64,000 nucleotides of DNA from Pelecanus crispus (GCF_030463565.1 NC_134655.1:10676372-10740371), one strand, 5' to 3'; positions 15,182 to 28,113 are shown, counted from the stretch's first letter. Made by a program: numbers and translations. Notes: generated by a model not told the origin, from the letters alone.

Positions 15182-16069
15182 ATTAATCATGTGAAGGAAA
15201 AGGGAAATAGCTCCAGGTTTGTGTCACATTGCCCTGGTGTTAACTGCTGCTCTTTGATGTGACATTGTCTAGACCTAATGCCAGTGGGAGTAATAGACTG
15301 AGAGAGTGGCCATTCCATTATTTTGAATGAATTAAACTATTGGCTGCCACTACCCAAGTATAATGCTTCTAGTGATCCACATCCGTAACTTGCATTAATA
15401 AAAAAATTGATATGCTAGGTGTTTGCTTCCAAACTTTAAAAATATATCTTCTATATACATGCACTGTTATAAAATAAGTACCTAGGCAGTACCTTAGAGT
15501 TATTTCTTTTTCTCTATTAAAAAAAAAAAAAAAATAGAGCTGGTCTGAGCCAGGGCCCGCTGAAATTAACAGGCGTCATTCTTTTGTTTTCTATTGACTT
15601 TATATTAGCTTTTATAGGAATGCATTACTGAACTGCCATCAGGAACATAATTTATTCTGGCAACTATAGAATAAAATTAACAATTGGAAGGTTATTGCAT
15701 AGTGCAGCATAAGGGAAAGAGGTGCATCCTTAGTCACATATAACAGTATATACCTTATTGCCAAGATTTATGCAGACAGTGTAGATAGTACCAAGGCACA
15801 AGTTTGTGCCCCAGCTCACAAAAAATGAGGGGAACAGACTTTAGATTAACTAATTCTGTTGTAAAGAACTAGACATTAGAATATGTTAGTTTGTTTGAAA
15901 TCTTTTGTAATTGACAATTCAATAGAAGATAACCTTATTACAAAATTTAGTTTGTGTGTATATGGTAAGAGACTAGACATACTAGGATTGTAAAGAACGT
16001 TCCATGTATATCACAGAATACAGAGCATATGCAGAATATGATGGATTAACATCTAACAAAGTCAAAGAT

Positions 16070-16662
16070 TGTTGTGGTTTAACCCCAGCCAGCAACTAAG
16101 CCCCACACAGCCACTCGCTTACTCCCCCCTGGGTGGGACGGGGGAGTGAATCAGAAAAGTAAAAGTGACAAAACTTGTGGGTTGAGATAAAGACAGTTTA
16201 ATAGGTAAAGCAAAAGCCATGCACGCGAGCAAAGCAAAAGAAGGGATCCATTCAGTGCTTCCCACGGGCAGGCAGGTGCTCAGCCATCCCCAGGAGAGCA
16301 GGGCTCCATCCCGCGTCACGGTGCCTTGGGCAGCCAAACGCCATCGCTCCCAACGTCCCCCCCTTCCTCCTCCTTCCCCCAGCTCCGTGTGCTGAGCGTG
16401 AGGCCATAGGGTGTGGGCTCTCCCTTGGGCAGCTGGGCTCAGCTGTCCCGGCCGGGTCCCCTCCCAGCTCCTTGTGCCCCCCGGGCTGCTCGCTGCTGGG
16501 GTGGGGTGAGAGGCAGCCACGGCCTTGGCTCGGTGTCAGCGCTGCTCAGCAGGAACCGAACATCCCTGGGTTACCAGCACTGCTTCCAGCACACAGCCAA
16601 ACCATGGCCCCATGCTAGCTACTGTGGGGAACGTTAACTCTACCCCAGCCAAAACCAGCACA
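16070..16662 (-). mobile_element. ERVL-type solo LTR, minus orientation, with perfect 5-bp target duplication
   Basis: The element begins TGTTGTGGTTTAACCCCAGC and ends with the sequence CCAAAACCAGCACA, the reverse complement of an LTR that starts TGT and ends ACA. It is flanked by AAGAT at 16065-16069 and AAGAT at 16663-16667, a perfect 5-bp duplication as expected for ERVL-class integration. The minus-strand polyadenylation word ATTAAA appears as TTTAAT at 16197-16202. No gag, pol or env sequence follows on either side, so this is a solo LTR left after recombination. Its ends match the LTR at 60442-61022, but the GC-rich middle (about 16,240-16,560) does not, suggesting a different subfamily. 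The 133-codon minus-strand open frame at 16119-16520 lies wholly inside the LTR and is not a gene. Confidence 0.9.
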
Positions 16663-16667
16663 AAGAT

Positions 16668-19540
16668 ATATTTTGAATGTCTCTGAATTCAATCAATACT
16701 TTGATTTTGTTAAAAAGAACCAGGAGTATTTCTTAATATTATTAAATTCATGTCTATTGCAGGGCTACATGCCAGGAATTAGATATAATTTGTTCACCGT
16801 ATTTTTAAAATAATGCTCTACACTTCTGAAACAAGACACACAGCTTCTTTCTTTGACCTTTTTATGTTTTTAATAGGCGTTCTCTTTCACTTCTCAGTCT
16901 CTTTTGAGGTATTCCTTATCCTTTTTACAGATATTAACAGCCTCAGTGTAAGAAAACTAAATCCAATCAGAAACCTTTGCAAGGACCTGAAGGTTTGTCT
17001 TCTCCATTGGGTTTCTTAAATTTAGAAATAGTTTGTCTCAGCTGAAAACCAACACCACAATCTGCTCCAGTTACAAGGTGTCTTAGAGTGATATCTTCAA
17101 TACTCTAACAGAATATTGATGCTACATGGAGAAGACATGCTAGGTCACCTTGACCTGCCAACACGGGATTACAGCTGTATTAGTATATTTGACTTCTTTG
17201 CCTACTCTCAAATGATCAAAGAGACTTTTGTTTCTTCTCCCGGGAGCCATCTGCACCATATAATAGACTCAGGTTAGGCTTTTTTCCTCATTTATTGCTG
17301 AGTCTTTTGAGAATAGCAATTATTTGGTACCATCATAAAGAAGTCTCCCTCCTTAGTATTTGTTGCCCTGTGATATGCTTCCCTTTCCTGCTTTGGATGG
17401 TTTAAACACCTTTAGATGCTTTAGATGCTTTTCACAGTCTCCACCTTCTAACCAGATCAAATGTGGAAAGTCAGAGCAAAATTCAGCTCCTGCTTTCTCA
17501 GCTTTGTCAGTCTTGCTGGTACTTGGTCTACAGAAGAGTCATGTCAATGAGAAGTACTTCACATCACAACAGTATGACATAAACCTGGAGCTATTTCCTT
17601 TCTATTTCACGTGACTAATTGCTCATTTGTAAATGAGCACCTAGAGCCAAAATATCAGTCCTGACTTTGACTACATTGTAGTGTTCAGAAAACTCTCCTA
17701 GTTTCCAATTCACTGCAAACTTGAAAAATCATACAGTGTTTACTGACAGGTTAATAAAACCTTTCTAGTCACCAAGGACACAGTTTACAGAATTGCACAG
17801 AATCACTGGAGAAATTGAAGCTTACGCTAATGTTGAGACAAAGGCAAATGAAACTCAAATAGTTCAACTAGACTTTGTTTTAAGGTCTGGGATTTGGTCT
17901 AGCACAAATGTGAAGCTGCCTAGATCAATACTTAACTTTTTTTGAAGTAAAAAGACCCACTTCCATGATTGTAGAATTCATCTTTTCCAGTACATACATT
18001 CATTTTACTACTCTTTTTAAATTTATATAAAGGACTTAATAACGTTTCAATATCCAGACCTGTATGTTGCATTGTACTGAATCCCTGGTGTTAAATATCA
18101 CCTAGCTACTTTGCTCATTATTTTGATTTTCTTTTCATTTTCAGGCCTCTGACTGGTGAAATTACATAAAACTTCAAAGCATTGTAGAATATTTTAGTTA
18201 ATATCAAGCCATCAAAATCAAAAAGATAAGTTGTTTCACCCTAAGCCCTGGAAGCTTAAGATGTTAGGTATAGTAGAAGCAGATTTGCTGGTATGTGTCA
18301 GTGTACCAGTAATTGTTTCTCCTTGTTTTCATGAATAGGCAATATGTCTGTATGTATAAAAATCTCATTGCTTAGAATTTTGTGAGTAGAGTTTGTATGC
18401 TTCTGAAGTTACAGCCATTTCAAGATGCTCAACTCGGCTCCCATGGGAACCCAGCATTGCAAAAATGGTACCAAAATATAGTTACAAAGATACCTAGCTT
18501 CTTAAAGATTGAGAGTTTTGTAAATGCAACCCTAATTATTGATGTTAGCCTAACATTGTAACAGTGATTAAATAACTTACATGCCTATGCTTAGCAATCC
18601 CACTAAGTATGTGTTTCCAGATTTAGAACATAAACAGCTTGTTAGGCATTCCTTGTGCTACCATTCACAATCTCACCATTATGTTGGCTATGCAGTTAAT
18701 TTTAGTACCCTCTATCCAATACCAGAATGGAGAGCTGTTCATGGAATCTGACATCAAGATTACTAAAAATCTACACAAATAGGGTCAAGGATTTTAAAAT
18801 ATCAGAGAGTTTAAAATAATGGGCAGTGATGATTGTTTCTTCACAACCCTTTCCTCTTTCTGTTTCAAAATTCCTACCATCATGAAGTTATTACGACAGA
18901 ATACCGAATTTGTCATGTTACAACTGCTTCCTGTACATATGACTGTACAAACTAGCATCAAACACTATGTGCAGATATGATTAAACTACAATAGCAATAC
19001 TCAAGCTAAGTAATTTAAGACCAACTCTCATTCTACTACAAGCCTAAAAGACCTCAGCAGCCTATATTTTACCCAACCTCAAGCTTCTGCATTATCATTA
19101 TTGATATGTTTCTGATATAAAACAGACCAACTCACAAATACTGCTAGGTAAGTAAGGAAAAAAAAGTTGGAACATACACTCACAAAGAGCATAAATTGTT
19201 CTCTTTCAATTAGTGTAGTTTGGTAGTGTCCTTCTGAACCATACCATGTGATTGTAGGTCAAGATAACTCCCAGCACTCTAAGAGAAATTCTTTTCCTCA
19301 CTCCTGAGATTTATACTTCTCATTAATGAAATGTCAAAGTCTTTTAGGAACCACATAAGTCAATGAACTCCTTGTGCATACAAAAATTTAGAAGATAGCA
19401 CAAAAATCTTTTTCATTTTTTATTTTTTACATTATAAGTTTTTGGATTTTAGAAGAGAAATGGTGTAAATTACTCAGCTTTTCTGTCAATGGCATTATGA
19501 AGTATTTTGGGATGCTCTCAATTCTCTTATTTTTACTTAG
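16668..19540. other. Intergenic, no gene seen
   Basis: AT-rich DNA with only short chance frames. The one item that stands out is the near-perfect palindrome at 17620-17639. No repeat family was recognised elsewhere in it. Confidence 0.55.
17620..17639. repeat. Near-perfect 20-bp palindrome related to the one at 15162
   Basis: The sequence TGCTCATTTGTAAATGAGCA is palindromic except for the central GT pair. Compared with the palindrome at 15162-15181 it differs at three positions. Two of these are at symmetric places (third and eighteenth base, T..A against C..G), so the pairing is kept. The core ATTTGTAAAT again has octamer-like and E-box-like character. Confidence 0.7.
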
Positions 19541-19603
19541 GTTAATAGTTGGACTGGATGATCTTAAAGGTCTTTTCCAACCTAAATGGTTCTATGATTC
19601 TAT
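19541..19603 (+). mobile_element. CR1 LINE 3' tail fragment, plus strand
   Basis: This is a very short, 5'-truncated CR1 end. The phrase GGACTGGATGATCTTAAAGG followed by TCTTTTCCAACCTAAATGG and the terminal ATTCTAT repeat matches the standard avian CR1 3' terminus. It is non-coding. Confidence 0.9.
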
Positions 19604-19771
19604 ACAGGACAAGTAATATCTAGATTTTATTATAATAAGGAAAAGGAACCCAAGGTAACCTGGCATGTCTCCCCCATAGAAAATCATTAATTAAGCTGAA
19701 GAAGTTGTGTGTCAGTAAAAAATATCAAATTCCATCCCTAGGAATAAAGAAACATTAATGACTTATATGAC
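19604..19771. other. Short unassigned spacer between LINE fragments
   Basis: Unremarkable AT-rich spacer between a young CR1 tail and an older LINE. Nothing recognised. Confidence 0.5.
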
Positions 19772-20215
19772 ACCATACTGTGTACAGCTCTGGTCATCTG
19801 ACTTCAAGAAAGACAAACTCAGAACAGGTTCAGATGATAACTAGGATGCTTAGAGGAACAAAGAACCTGTCTTAAGGGAAGACACTAGACAAGCCTGGCT
19901 TGTTGGGCCTTGTCAAAAGAGGGCTGGGAGGAGAAGGGAGAAAAACTGCAACCTATCAATATCTACAAAGGTCAAGGAAGGAGACATGAAGGGTGTTGTG
20001 AAACACCCTGGCAGAGATATAGCCAATTAAACATGCATTGGGTCAAGAAAAAGTGGATATAAACTAGCCATTAATAAATTAGAAATAAGTTCTGAACTAT
20101 AGGAGCAATTGGATTCTGGAATAACCTTCTAGGGAAAGTTGTAGGGAAAAACACATAACCACATTCAAAACAGAGCTTGAGAAACTAATGAAAATGATGA
20201 TATGAAAAAATGTTT
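19772..20215 (+). mobile_element. Ancient amniote CR1/L3-like LINE, end of ORF2 region, plus strand
   Basis: The order of words follows the degenerate amniote CR1/L3 consensus: 'actgtgtacagctctggtc' near 19778, then the stretch for two-codon-spaced 'caggttcagatgataactag', the 'aaaagagggctgggaggaga' block, the 'tataaactagccattaataa' block and the 'caaaacagagcttgagaaac' block before the 3' end. Every frame is broken. It is far more diverged than the CR1 tail just before it, so it is an older insertion. Confidence 0.78.
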
Positions 20216-20789
20216 GTGAAAGCTGTGAATCTGAATCAATAATTGACATCCCTTTGTCTCCTGTCTCCCTTGATAGTATGTTCTGACTTCACTGAAGATT
20301 CAGGGAGAGAAATTGAGGGGCAATCAGGTCCCCATACCCATTGGGAAAAGAACAATTCTGCATTCAGGACTTGTGTTTGATGGCATATAGTAAATGAACT
20401 GTATTGGCTGCTTGCTGAATGATGGGGATATAATGTAATATTGACTAGTTACTTCATCTGGGGATTGTGAGCCACCCCAAGCCTGAATGAGGCCAGAGGC
20501 ATTTGGAAAAAGTACTACAGAGTACAAGAAGGCAGAAATATGGTTATGAGGGTACCCTGAACGCTGCTGTTTCATAACTTTCAAGTGCTTGATTTTGCAA
20601 TATTAATATGAGAAGGTTTTTAAAGATCTTTCAGAACTACAGTGTCTAATAGTTCAGTGGTCTATAGTGAATATCAGTCAGCAGTGGATATATAGGGATG
20701 AGAGTAACAGTGGACATATGCAGAGTGATGCTTTCTTTGAGCAGTCATAAATGTAGAGAGTTCAGGAGCAGAAGGAGGCAGACCAGATG
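20216..20789. other. Intergenic, no gene seen
   Basis: Between two old LINE fragments. The minus-strand open frame of 86 codons at 20324-20584 shows no domain and is judged to be chance. Confidence 0.5.
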
Positions 20790-22025
20790 ATTACAAACCT
20801 CTGAGTTTTATTTGTTCTTCAATACTGCTTAGAGACAGCTGTACTTGTGGCCTCCACAATATTGTGTGGCACTCCAAAATTTTAAGTTTATTTTAAATCT
20901 GCTGCCTGATTATTTATATAGGTAGGCACTACTTCTTGTATCATGCAAACTAGCAAATCCCTGTCTTTCAAGATTTTACTGTGGCCTGTTATGTATGTCC
21001 CCTTTCAAACCTGAAGTCATAGACGATTTATGCTCTCAAAGTGAAGGCTGTTGCATACTTCTGGTCATCTTCCTATTTCTTTTTCTGTATTTTTCCTCAT
21101 TCTGCTGTGTTCTGCTGTTTTCCTCTTTAAATGCGTGTTATCAGAATTTCATTCAACATTCAAAATAGAGGGAATACCAGGGATGTACTGTTTTCTTGTT
21201 TGTTCTCAGTTTTTTTCTCTAGTATTTAACATTACCTGCCTTTCTGGACCTATAACAGATATTTTCAGAGAACTATCTGAAATTACTCAAATATTTTTTC
21301 TCCTGGTAAAAAAATTTGAGTCCCATATTGTAAATGCTGGGGTTATTATTACCGCAATAAATAAAATTGCATTTTATCTGCTATTTTATACTGAATAATT
21401 TTTATCACCTGGAAATGTTTTAGTTCACTGTTCACTTTTGTTTCCAATTCATTCATAAGTATGCTTACGTTTACAAAACTGATCCCACTGGACCTCTGTG
21501 GCAACCGTCCTCCATTGTGAATACTGGCTATTTCTTTTTATCCTTGTTTCTTAGTTTTTAATGTGTTACTCATCTGCAAGAGAACCGTTCTCTTTTATTC
21601 TGTGAAAGCTTTCCTTCTTCAAGAACTCTGTCAAAAGCTCTTTTAAAAATCCAAGGACAATGTATTGACCACATTACACCTATCCACATGCTTGTTGACT
21701 CCTTCAAAGAACTGTAAGAGGCTTGAAGGACATGTTTTCTGCCTACAGAAGCTGCATGACTTCTTCCCTTATGGTTATCTGAGTATCTGCCAGTTCTAGT
21801 TTTCATTCTGATTTTTAGCTATTTGCCTTAAAGTCACAATTACTTATCTATAGTTTCTTGTATACCTGGTGGAGTCCCTCTCAAGGGCTAGGATTGCATT
21901 TGCTGCCTTCCATTCCTCAGGTGCTGGTAAGGATTTAGGTGACAGATTGTATGATACCACAGTTAGTATATATTTTGCTTCATACTTATGTGTATTCAAG
22001 TTCTCTCTAAGGACTTGAGTGCACA
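20790..22025 (-). mobile_element. Ancient amniote CR1/L3-like LINE, reverse transcriptase to C-terminal ORF2, minus strand
   Basis: Read on the plus strand, 20836-21010 resembles the complement of the ORF2 C-terminal region ('ggcctccacaatattgtgtgg' followed by 'ttttaaatctgctgcctgat'). The part at 21478-21990 resembles the complement of the reverse-transcriptase region ('actgatcccactggacctc', 'tatccttgtttcttagtttt', 'ccacatgcttgttgactcc', 'accacagttagtatat'). The order is what a single minus-strand insertion would give, with a poorly preserved centre (about 21,130-21,470). All frames are interrupted, and the plus-strand frame of 115 codons at 21051-21398 lies in this decayed centre. The family label is from recall of the consensus, so the subfamily is uncertain. 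Confidence 0.7.
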
Positions 22026-25000
22026 GGAGAGTGCAAAACAGTTGTTTAAAAGCTGCATTTTATTCACCTGCTTCACTGAGATGAGAGACACACACTAATT
22101 TTTCATTATGGTGTAAATCAAATGTATTATTCGGCCAATGTGATGTTGCTGGCAGATTCTGAATATCTTCTAATCCTTGAGATTTTTTTTTGTACAAATG
22201 GATCCTATTCAGTATTAGCTAGAAGAAGATCAAATGTAAATGCTGACTTACTGGTTATAAAAAACCATGAATGATTTATTAGGTATCAATAGGATATTTA
22301 GCATTTACCTATCACTGTGTTCACAACAGATAACTAAAACCACACAATAATCAATACAAGGGGAAAGTCATACTTTATTCCTTATCTCCATCTGATGTAA
22401 TCAAGAAAAGGATAAGAGGGCTTTTTACTTTCATTAACATATTTGCTCAGAGTAAGCAACTGTCCACAGGGGCCTTCACTTTTATTTTATAACACGCATC
22501 TTGTCAGGAGAAACAGGTGGCATGAATTTTACTAGAAGCACAATTCTCTTTATCAAAAAATTTCTTATTCGTATGGGAATAATTCTCTGTTCATTTTAGC
22601 CTGCTCCCACATGACCCATGTTGGCTCAGTGATCTGAAACCCAGAGGGTTTTCAGCACTTTTTATTTCTTGTAAGTTACAACTGTCTGCATTTTAATTTT
22701 TATGCACATTGGCGATTGTTAGCTGGTTTTATTTATGCTCACACTATGCTGGCCAATCCATTACATATCAACTGCAAGAGATTTGCAGAATTTTTTTTTT
22801 TTTTTTCTTTTCCCTTTTTTTCCCAGCCAGGCCAAGGTACTGTTGAAATGACTTCAGCCATTTTCCTGAAGAGAAATGTGGCTCTGCTAAGATGAGCTTG
22901 CTTGCTTTATTTAAAAAGAAAAATCAGGTATATGGAACATCAGTCTATTTTGTTTGCTATTTTTATTTTCTCTCCTAGTGGAATGCCTCATGTAGCCACA
23001 ACCATAGCATGGGTGGCAGTAGAAAAACTCAGCCCGAGTTTTCCTGCCTGTGTAGCTGCAGACTGACACTTTTCAGTGAGAACAGTTCCCACCACCAGCT
23101 TTTGACATCTTGCATTCTTTTACCAGGGGACTAGCTAAGTGCTGTGCATACATTCCTGCCAAAGCTGAGCTAGTCAGGAAACAGAACAAGTCCTTTACTG
23201 GTGTGACTAAGGTATGTCTCTTGCTAGAAAGAAAATGCTATTTAAATACTATCAAATCACACTTCATTTAAGAGAAATCAGAATAACCTCCCTCTAAAGC
23301 TGCCAGCTGCCAGAAAATATTTTTAATGTCAGTATTAAATACACAAAATAGACAGTATTTTTAGAAAGCATATACTGTATTGTTTAGGGTCACAGTGAAG
23401 TTGCCAAATACAGAAAGCTACAAATTGCACATTATTTTACTAGAGTAATTAAAAAAAATTCTGACTCTCCTCATCTCTGAATGGTAAGTGGGGTTAGAAG
23501 AAGAATGGAATGGATCATCATACTTCAAAAATTCAGATTGATTGTTAAGCAGCTATTGTTAAAATGTCATGAAGAAAATGAACTTGCTACTGGATAATGT
23601 GTTTTATTGTGAGGAATTAAGAAACACTAAATATAAATGGAATGCAATCTGTGGAATGTCTGGTAGCAAAACCCCTGTATCCCCAGAACGTGACTGGTTT
23701 AAGCAGGAAGACCTGGATTTACATTCAGCTGCAAATACATGCTCATAGGGAAATCTATTCTACATTCAGGAAAACCTAAGTGAAACCTTACCAGGTATGG
23801 TAATGTGACTGTTTGCTGTCTGGGATAAATATCTTCCTTAATACCTTCTGGGAATGCTTACATGGGATCTCTGTGTAATTAGGAATACCTCTTCCTCAAA
23901 TCTATGCTTTCTCTTTATCTGTTGTTCTTTATCTGACTATCGTTTCCATCCTCTGCAGTGTATCAAGAGTCAGGTGAAATTTTTATTTTCTGGTAAGATT
24001 TCTGCTTTAACCGCTGGAAAAGTCTACGTGAGCTGTTTAGTGAATAGCCATCAGAAATCCATGAGGACTAGGGTATAGTGATCCTTTGGAGGAGACCAGC
24101 AGAAGACTTTGAAGGAGAGATTTAATACAACAAGTCATCTAGAGACGGTAACCAGAAACCATACAAAAAGAATCCAGGAGCTCCCCTTTGCCTCACAGTC
24201 TATCCCAATAGTGCATTTTGAGGTTCTGTCGCTTCCAGAGAAGTCAGTTTTCTCTGCTGATTTGTATGAGGCTTCTTTAAAAAGCTCAGTGAGAACAAGA
24301 GCTTAAGAATTGATATTATACATTTGACTTCTAGGTTCCATAAAAAGTCAGTGGAAAGAATTAGGAGCCTCCAAATGTCATTCTTATTCCTGAATGCATA
24401 GAAACCAGAATGATCCAAGAGAAAAAGCTAAATCTCTGCCTCATTTTCTAGGAAGCACAAATCTTCAGACTGCAAAATCAAAACTTGAGTCCAGAGTACC
24501 TACTCCTAGAATTCAGAGACTCTGTTGCCCTACAAATGTGTTGCTGTATCATACTATATTGGACAAGGTACATCATATTTCAAACTCATACCACTCATTC
24601 AGGGGCTAGAACAAAAGGCTGCATTTCCAAGCAAATTAGAAGAATGAAACAGAACAAGAACACAGAGCTAAGTCATTACAAAAGCTAACTCAGGGATTTT
24701 ATTAAAAAAAGGGGGAAAAAAAAGTTCAGTACAAAAAGCATCAAAGAAGGATCTATTAGGATGAAAATACTGAGCTTTGAAAGCAAATCTAAGCCAAAAA
24801 TAAAATTACCTGTTCCTTTTGGTATGTGTCTCATGGAAATGCTGCTCTGAAATTGTTTTTCTGAGTGTGGAACAAAGACTATGCTTTATTGTCAAGCTTT
24901 TGATATTATATTAATAACCCATTTCCTTCCCATTCAAATTATATGTCCTGCTGTGGATGATACTTTCTATGTTAATAATATTAAAATAAAAATAGCACAA

Positions 25001-27943
25001 ACTAGTTATAACTCAGTTATGGCTCTTGCCCACTGTTGGAATCTTGACTTCTAACCATTCCCTATGCCCTGCCTATCAAATCTGTTCACAGCAGCAAACA
25101 CGCTTTGTGCACTGCAATAGAAATTCTTTTTTCCAAGCAACATGACTTTTTTACCAATTTGCACTGTTGTAATGTTGATAATAAGTAGGCCTGCAGGAAC
25201 ATGAAATAGAAAGGACTTCTCCAAATAAGAAGCAATCTGATACACTTTATGCATAAACCAGATGGCTGCACACAGATTATGAAAAGCAAAGAAGTGGAGA
25301 CCAGAGGAGCTGGGTATTAGAGCTGGTTTCAGCACAGCAGCACCTGATAAGTTTCCTGTAGTGCTTGAAAAGTTTGTATTTACACGTAAGCCAAAGTCCA
25401 AAGTTGAGTAGAAAGAGTGAGGAGATTGGTTCTGGTCAATGGCATCGAGTAGGAGGTTCTTTGGCTTTTTCTCCCTGTTTTGGCTAAATTACTTCTCTGT
25501 ATAAAATAAAAATCTAAAATGGGATTACATGCAAATAACAACAATCTGTTTGAGTTGACAATCCAAATGCCCTGCAATGTTTTTTTCAAATTTTGTTTTG
25601 TAAGTAGAATCATACTAAGACTTGAGTTCTCCACTTGATTAGATATTCTACAACAGTGTAGAGAGGAAATTTAAACCTTTCACTTAGAAGGCAAATGTAA
25701 ATAACACCATTCCCTGGAAAAGCATCTCTGTGTAAGCACAGGAAAAAAAAGCTGTTACAATTCACTGGTGTGAATGTTCAGACAACACTGAGACCAGCTG
25801 ACAGCAATTGAGAGGAGCTGATCTGTGTTTCTGGAGACAATAATGAAAACAGAAATCACATTCCTTATAGATGGCGTGAAATTGGAAGCTCTGAAAACTG
25901 ACACAGGGTCTTTGATGGATTCTTCTCTCTGACATTTTTGTTTGTTTCTCATGGTCTAATTAATAGAGAAAAACTTAAGGTGTGAAAATGAAAAATTCAG
26001 TAATAAAGTCTTTTCCTAAAGACATACACATCAATTCAGGGACAGAGCTGGATGCATGGTGACTGACAGACCTTGTTCACATGAGCAAAGGTTATGAAAC
26101 TGATGGGAAAATGCAGCACCTTTGGCCCTTTGTAGTGGTGTTTGAATGCATCTTTGTTTACACACTTTGGACACTGTAATTAGTAGATAAAGAGAGTAGT
26201 TATCACTATTTCTTTAGTGTAAACATGATGGCTTTCTGCTGCATGTCAGTCCCCCCAACATATTCTGCCGCTGTTTCTGACTTCTGCCATTTTCACAGCA
26301 CTGACATTGACTTTTCTGTTGTGCTTAAATAACATTGCTTGTTAGTCTGTGGTTCCCTTTGCTCATCCCTGTTGACCTCAATGTTTCAGTTGATATTACT
26401 GCCTGTAGCATTCTGGCACAGCCTATTGGAGTCAGTGATTTTTGCTTCTGTTTTCTACAACTGACTCAGTAACATACTCCACTGCCATTACATTTACATT
26501 AATGACCCTCTGTTAAATTATGGGGGGTTTCGCCCCGCATTTCTTATCAGACCTAGTTCTGGAAGTCACCACCTTTCTGCATTTGTGGCTTAGGAAAGTT
26601 CTGAGATACAAATTTTTGGAGGCTGAGAAAATATTCTGAGGAAGTATCACAACACTGTTGACTTGATCATATAATCCTTTAGACATCTGTTCTTGGACAT
26701 CTGAGGGAAAGGATGCAAGGAAATTGTGATCTTTGTTCTGATAGAAAAGGTCATTATATATATTCAGCCTGTGATGCTTATTACTTTTAAGCAGATACTG
26801 TAGAGATCCATAGTCTTCATGCTTACCAATGTCTTTCTCCTCTATGAATCCCTTCAATTCTGCTTAATGAGAGGATTTAGTCTGTAATTGTGCCATCCAG
26901 GAGGCATAGGAATATTCCTTCTGAGTTCCCCAGATCTGAAATTGTAGGATAGCTAATGTCAACTAGCAGTGAGTGTGGTTGAGGTTTGCTGAACTAAAGT
27001 CAGCTTAAGTGCTTCTTTTGAACTCATTTATTTTTTTAACACACCAGCTAGCATAAAGGGAAAATAACCGAATAATGCAGTTATTAATTGGCTGTAAATA
27101 GATAGAAATATGTATTAACATATGGTGACAGTTAATGTTGGTTTACATTTTATAAAAGATTTTAATTATCTGTATGTCCAACAGATCTCACCACAGAACC
27201 ATGGCAACATTTCATGAGATACATCTTTCTTTCAGCTTTTTTTGTGTGATAACTAGAGTTGAATGTTAATGAACTCTGTTTTCTGTGGCTTAGCAGTAAA
27301 TCTGATCTTTGGTCATATATCTCATTTGCACCACACTTTTTCTGTTTTAGTGATTTAGTGCAGTTTAGTTTACATATGCAAAGTAAACATGGTTTGCTGG
27401 CTACTAAACCAAAACAAATGTCTTTTTCCCACCTACCAATCTTCACATTTGCAATTAGCATTGTGCATAGCAAAACAGAGGCTGTGGAACATGTGCAAGG
27501 ACTCAGCGTTACTGGCACAAGGAAAGTTTTTTAAATGTGAAGCACACCCACTGGGCAGTTCAGAATATAGGGCAAAAATTGCTATTTCACTCACTCAGTC
27601 CCTATATTTACAAATCTTTTATATAAAAGTCAGTAGTGCTTATTTGAAAGCAATTCTGTAGCTGGGTGGTTTTGGCAGGTAGGCAGAGCATTTTAAAATT
27701 TTAAGCCGTAAAAAACAATTGATGCTTGGATAGTGGCAAACAGTTCAGTGCAAATAGGAAAAAGAATACACTCTGAATAGTCACTTGCCTGTAAAGGATG
27801 GGTTAATTTACTTACAGGTGCTTTGAGTTTGCACTGTTCCTATCCATCACTCTGAATTTCGCAGACTGAAGCAAATCATACACCACACCAAAATCAGGTA
27901 TACACAAGTGTGGTTACTAGCAGCCTTTATAGATTTTAATTCG
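22026..27943. other. Intergenic, no confident gene
   Basis: Nearly 6 kb of AT-rich DNA with many short overlapping frames on both strands and none that resembles a known protein. The best-composed frame is the 114-codon one on the minus strand at 26513-26857. Its translation is not low-complexity but has no recognised domain. A T run lies near 22791-22806. No RNA gene was seen. Confidence 0.5.
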
Positions 27944-28033
27944 TAGAATCATAGAATCATTTAGGTTGGGAAAGACCTTTAAGATCATCAATTCCAACCA
28001 TTATCCTAAAACTACCAAGTTCACCACTAAACC
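27944..28033 (-). mobile_element. CR1 LINE 3' fragment, minus strand
   Basis: Begins with TAGAATCATAGAATCATTTA, the complement of the CR1 terminal repeat, then the complement of the standard 3' UTR ('ggttgggaaagacctttaag'). It breaks off after about 90 bp. An independent CR1 of the same orientation starts 80 bp further on. Confidence 0.9.
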
Positions 28034-28113
28034 AATTAAGGGTAGAGTAATAACGAATTTCATGTTTCTTTGATTGGTGGCTGGATTATTTTTTTAATGG
28101 AAGTAAAACTAGC

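Larger units (their letters stand above)
4865..16064. other. Intergenic, no gene seen
   Basis: About 11 kb of AT-rich DNA without a convincing gene. Open frames are short (mostly 60-110 codons), unpaired with splice or start context, and have no domain I recognise. Features visible inside are a perfect inverted repeat at 5973-5999, a TA-rich patch near 9120-9130, an A run near 15517-15533, and a perfect 20-bp palindrome at 15162-15181 (listed separately). The block around 14,930-15,430 is unusually rich in TAAT and octamer-like words and may be a conserved non-coding element, which I cannot test here. Confidence 0.55.

Noticed and set aside
16119..16520. Minus-strand frame of 133 codons
   Set aside because: It lies entirely inside the solo LTR at 16070-16662 and results from its GC-rich middle.
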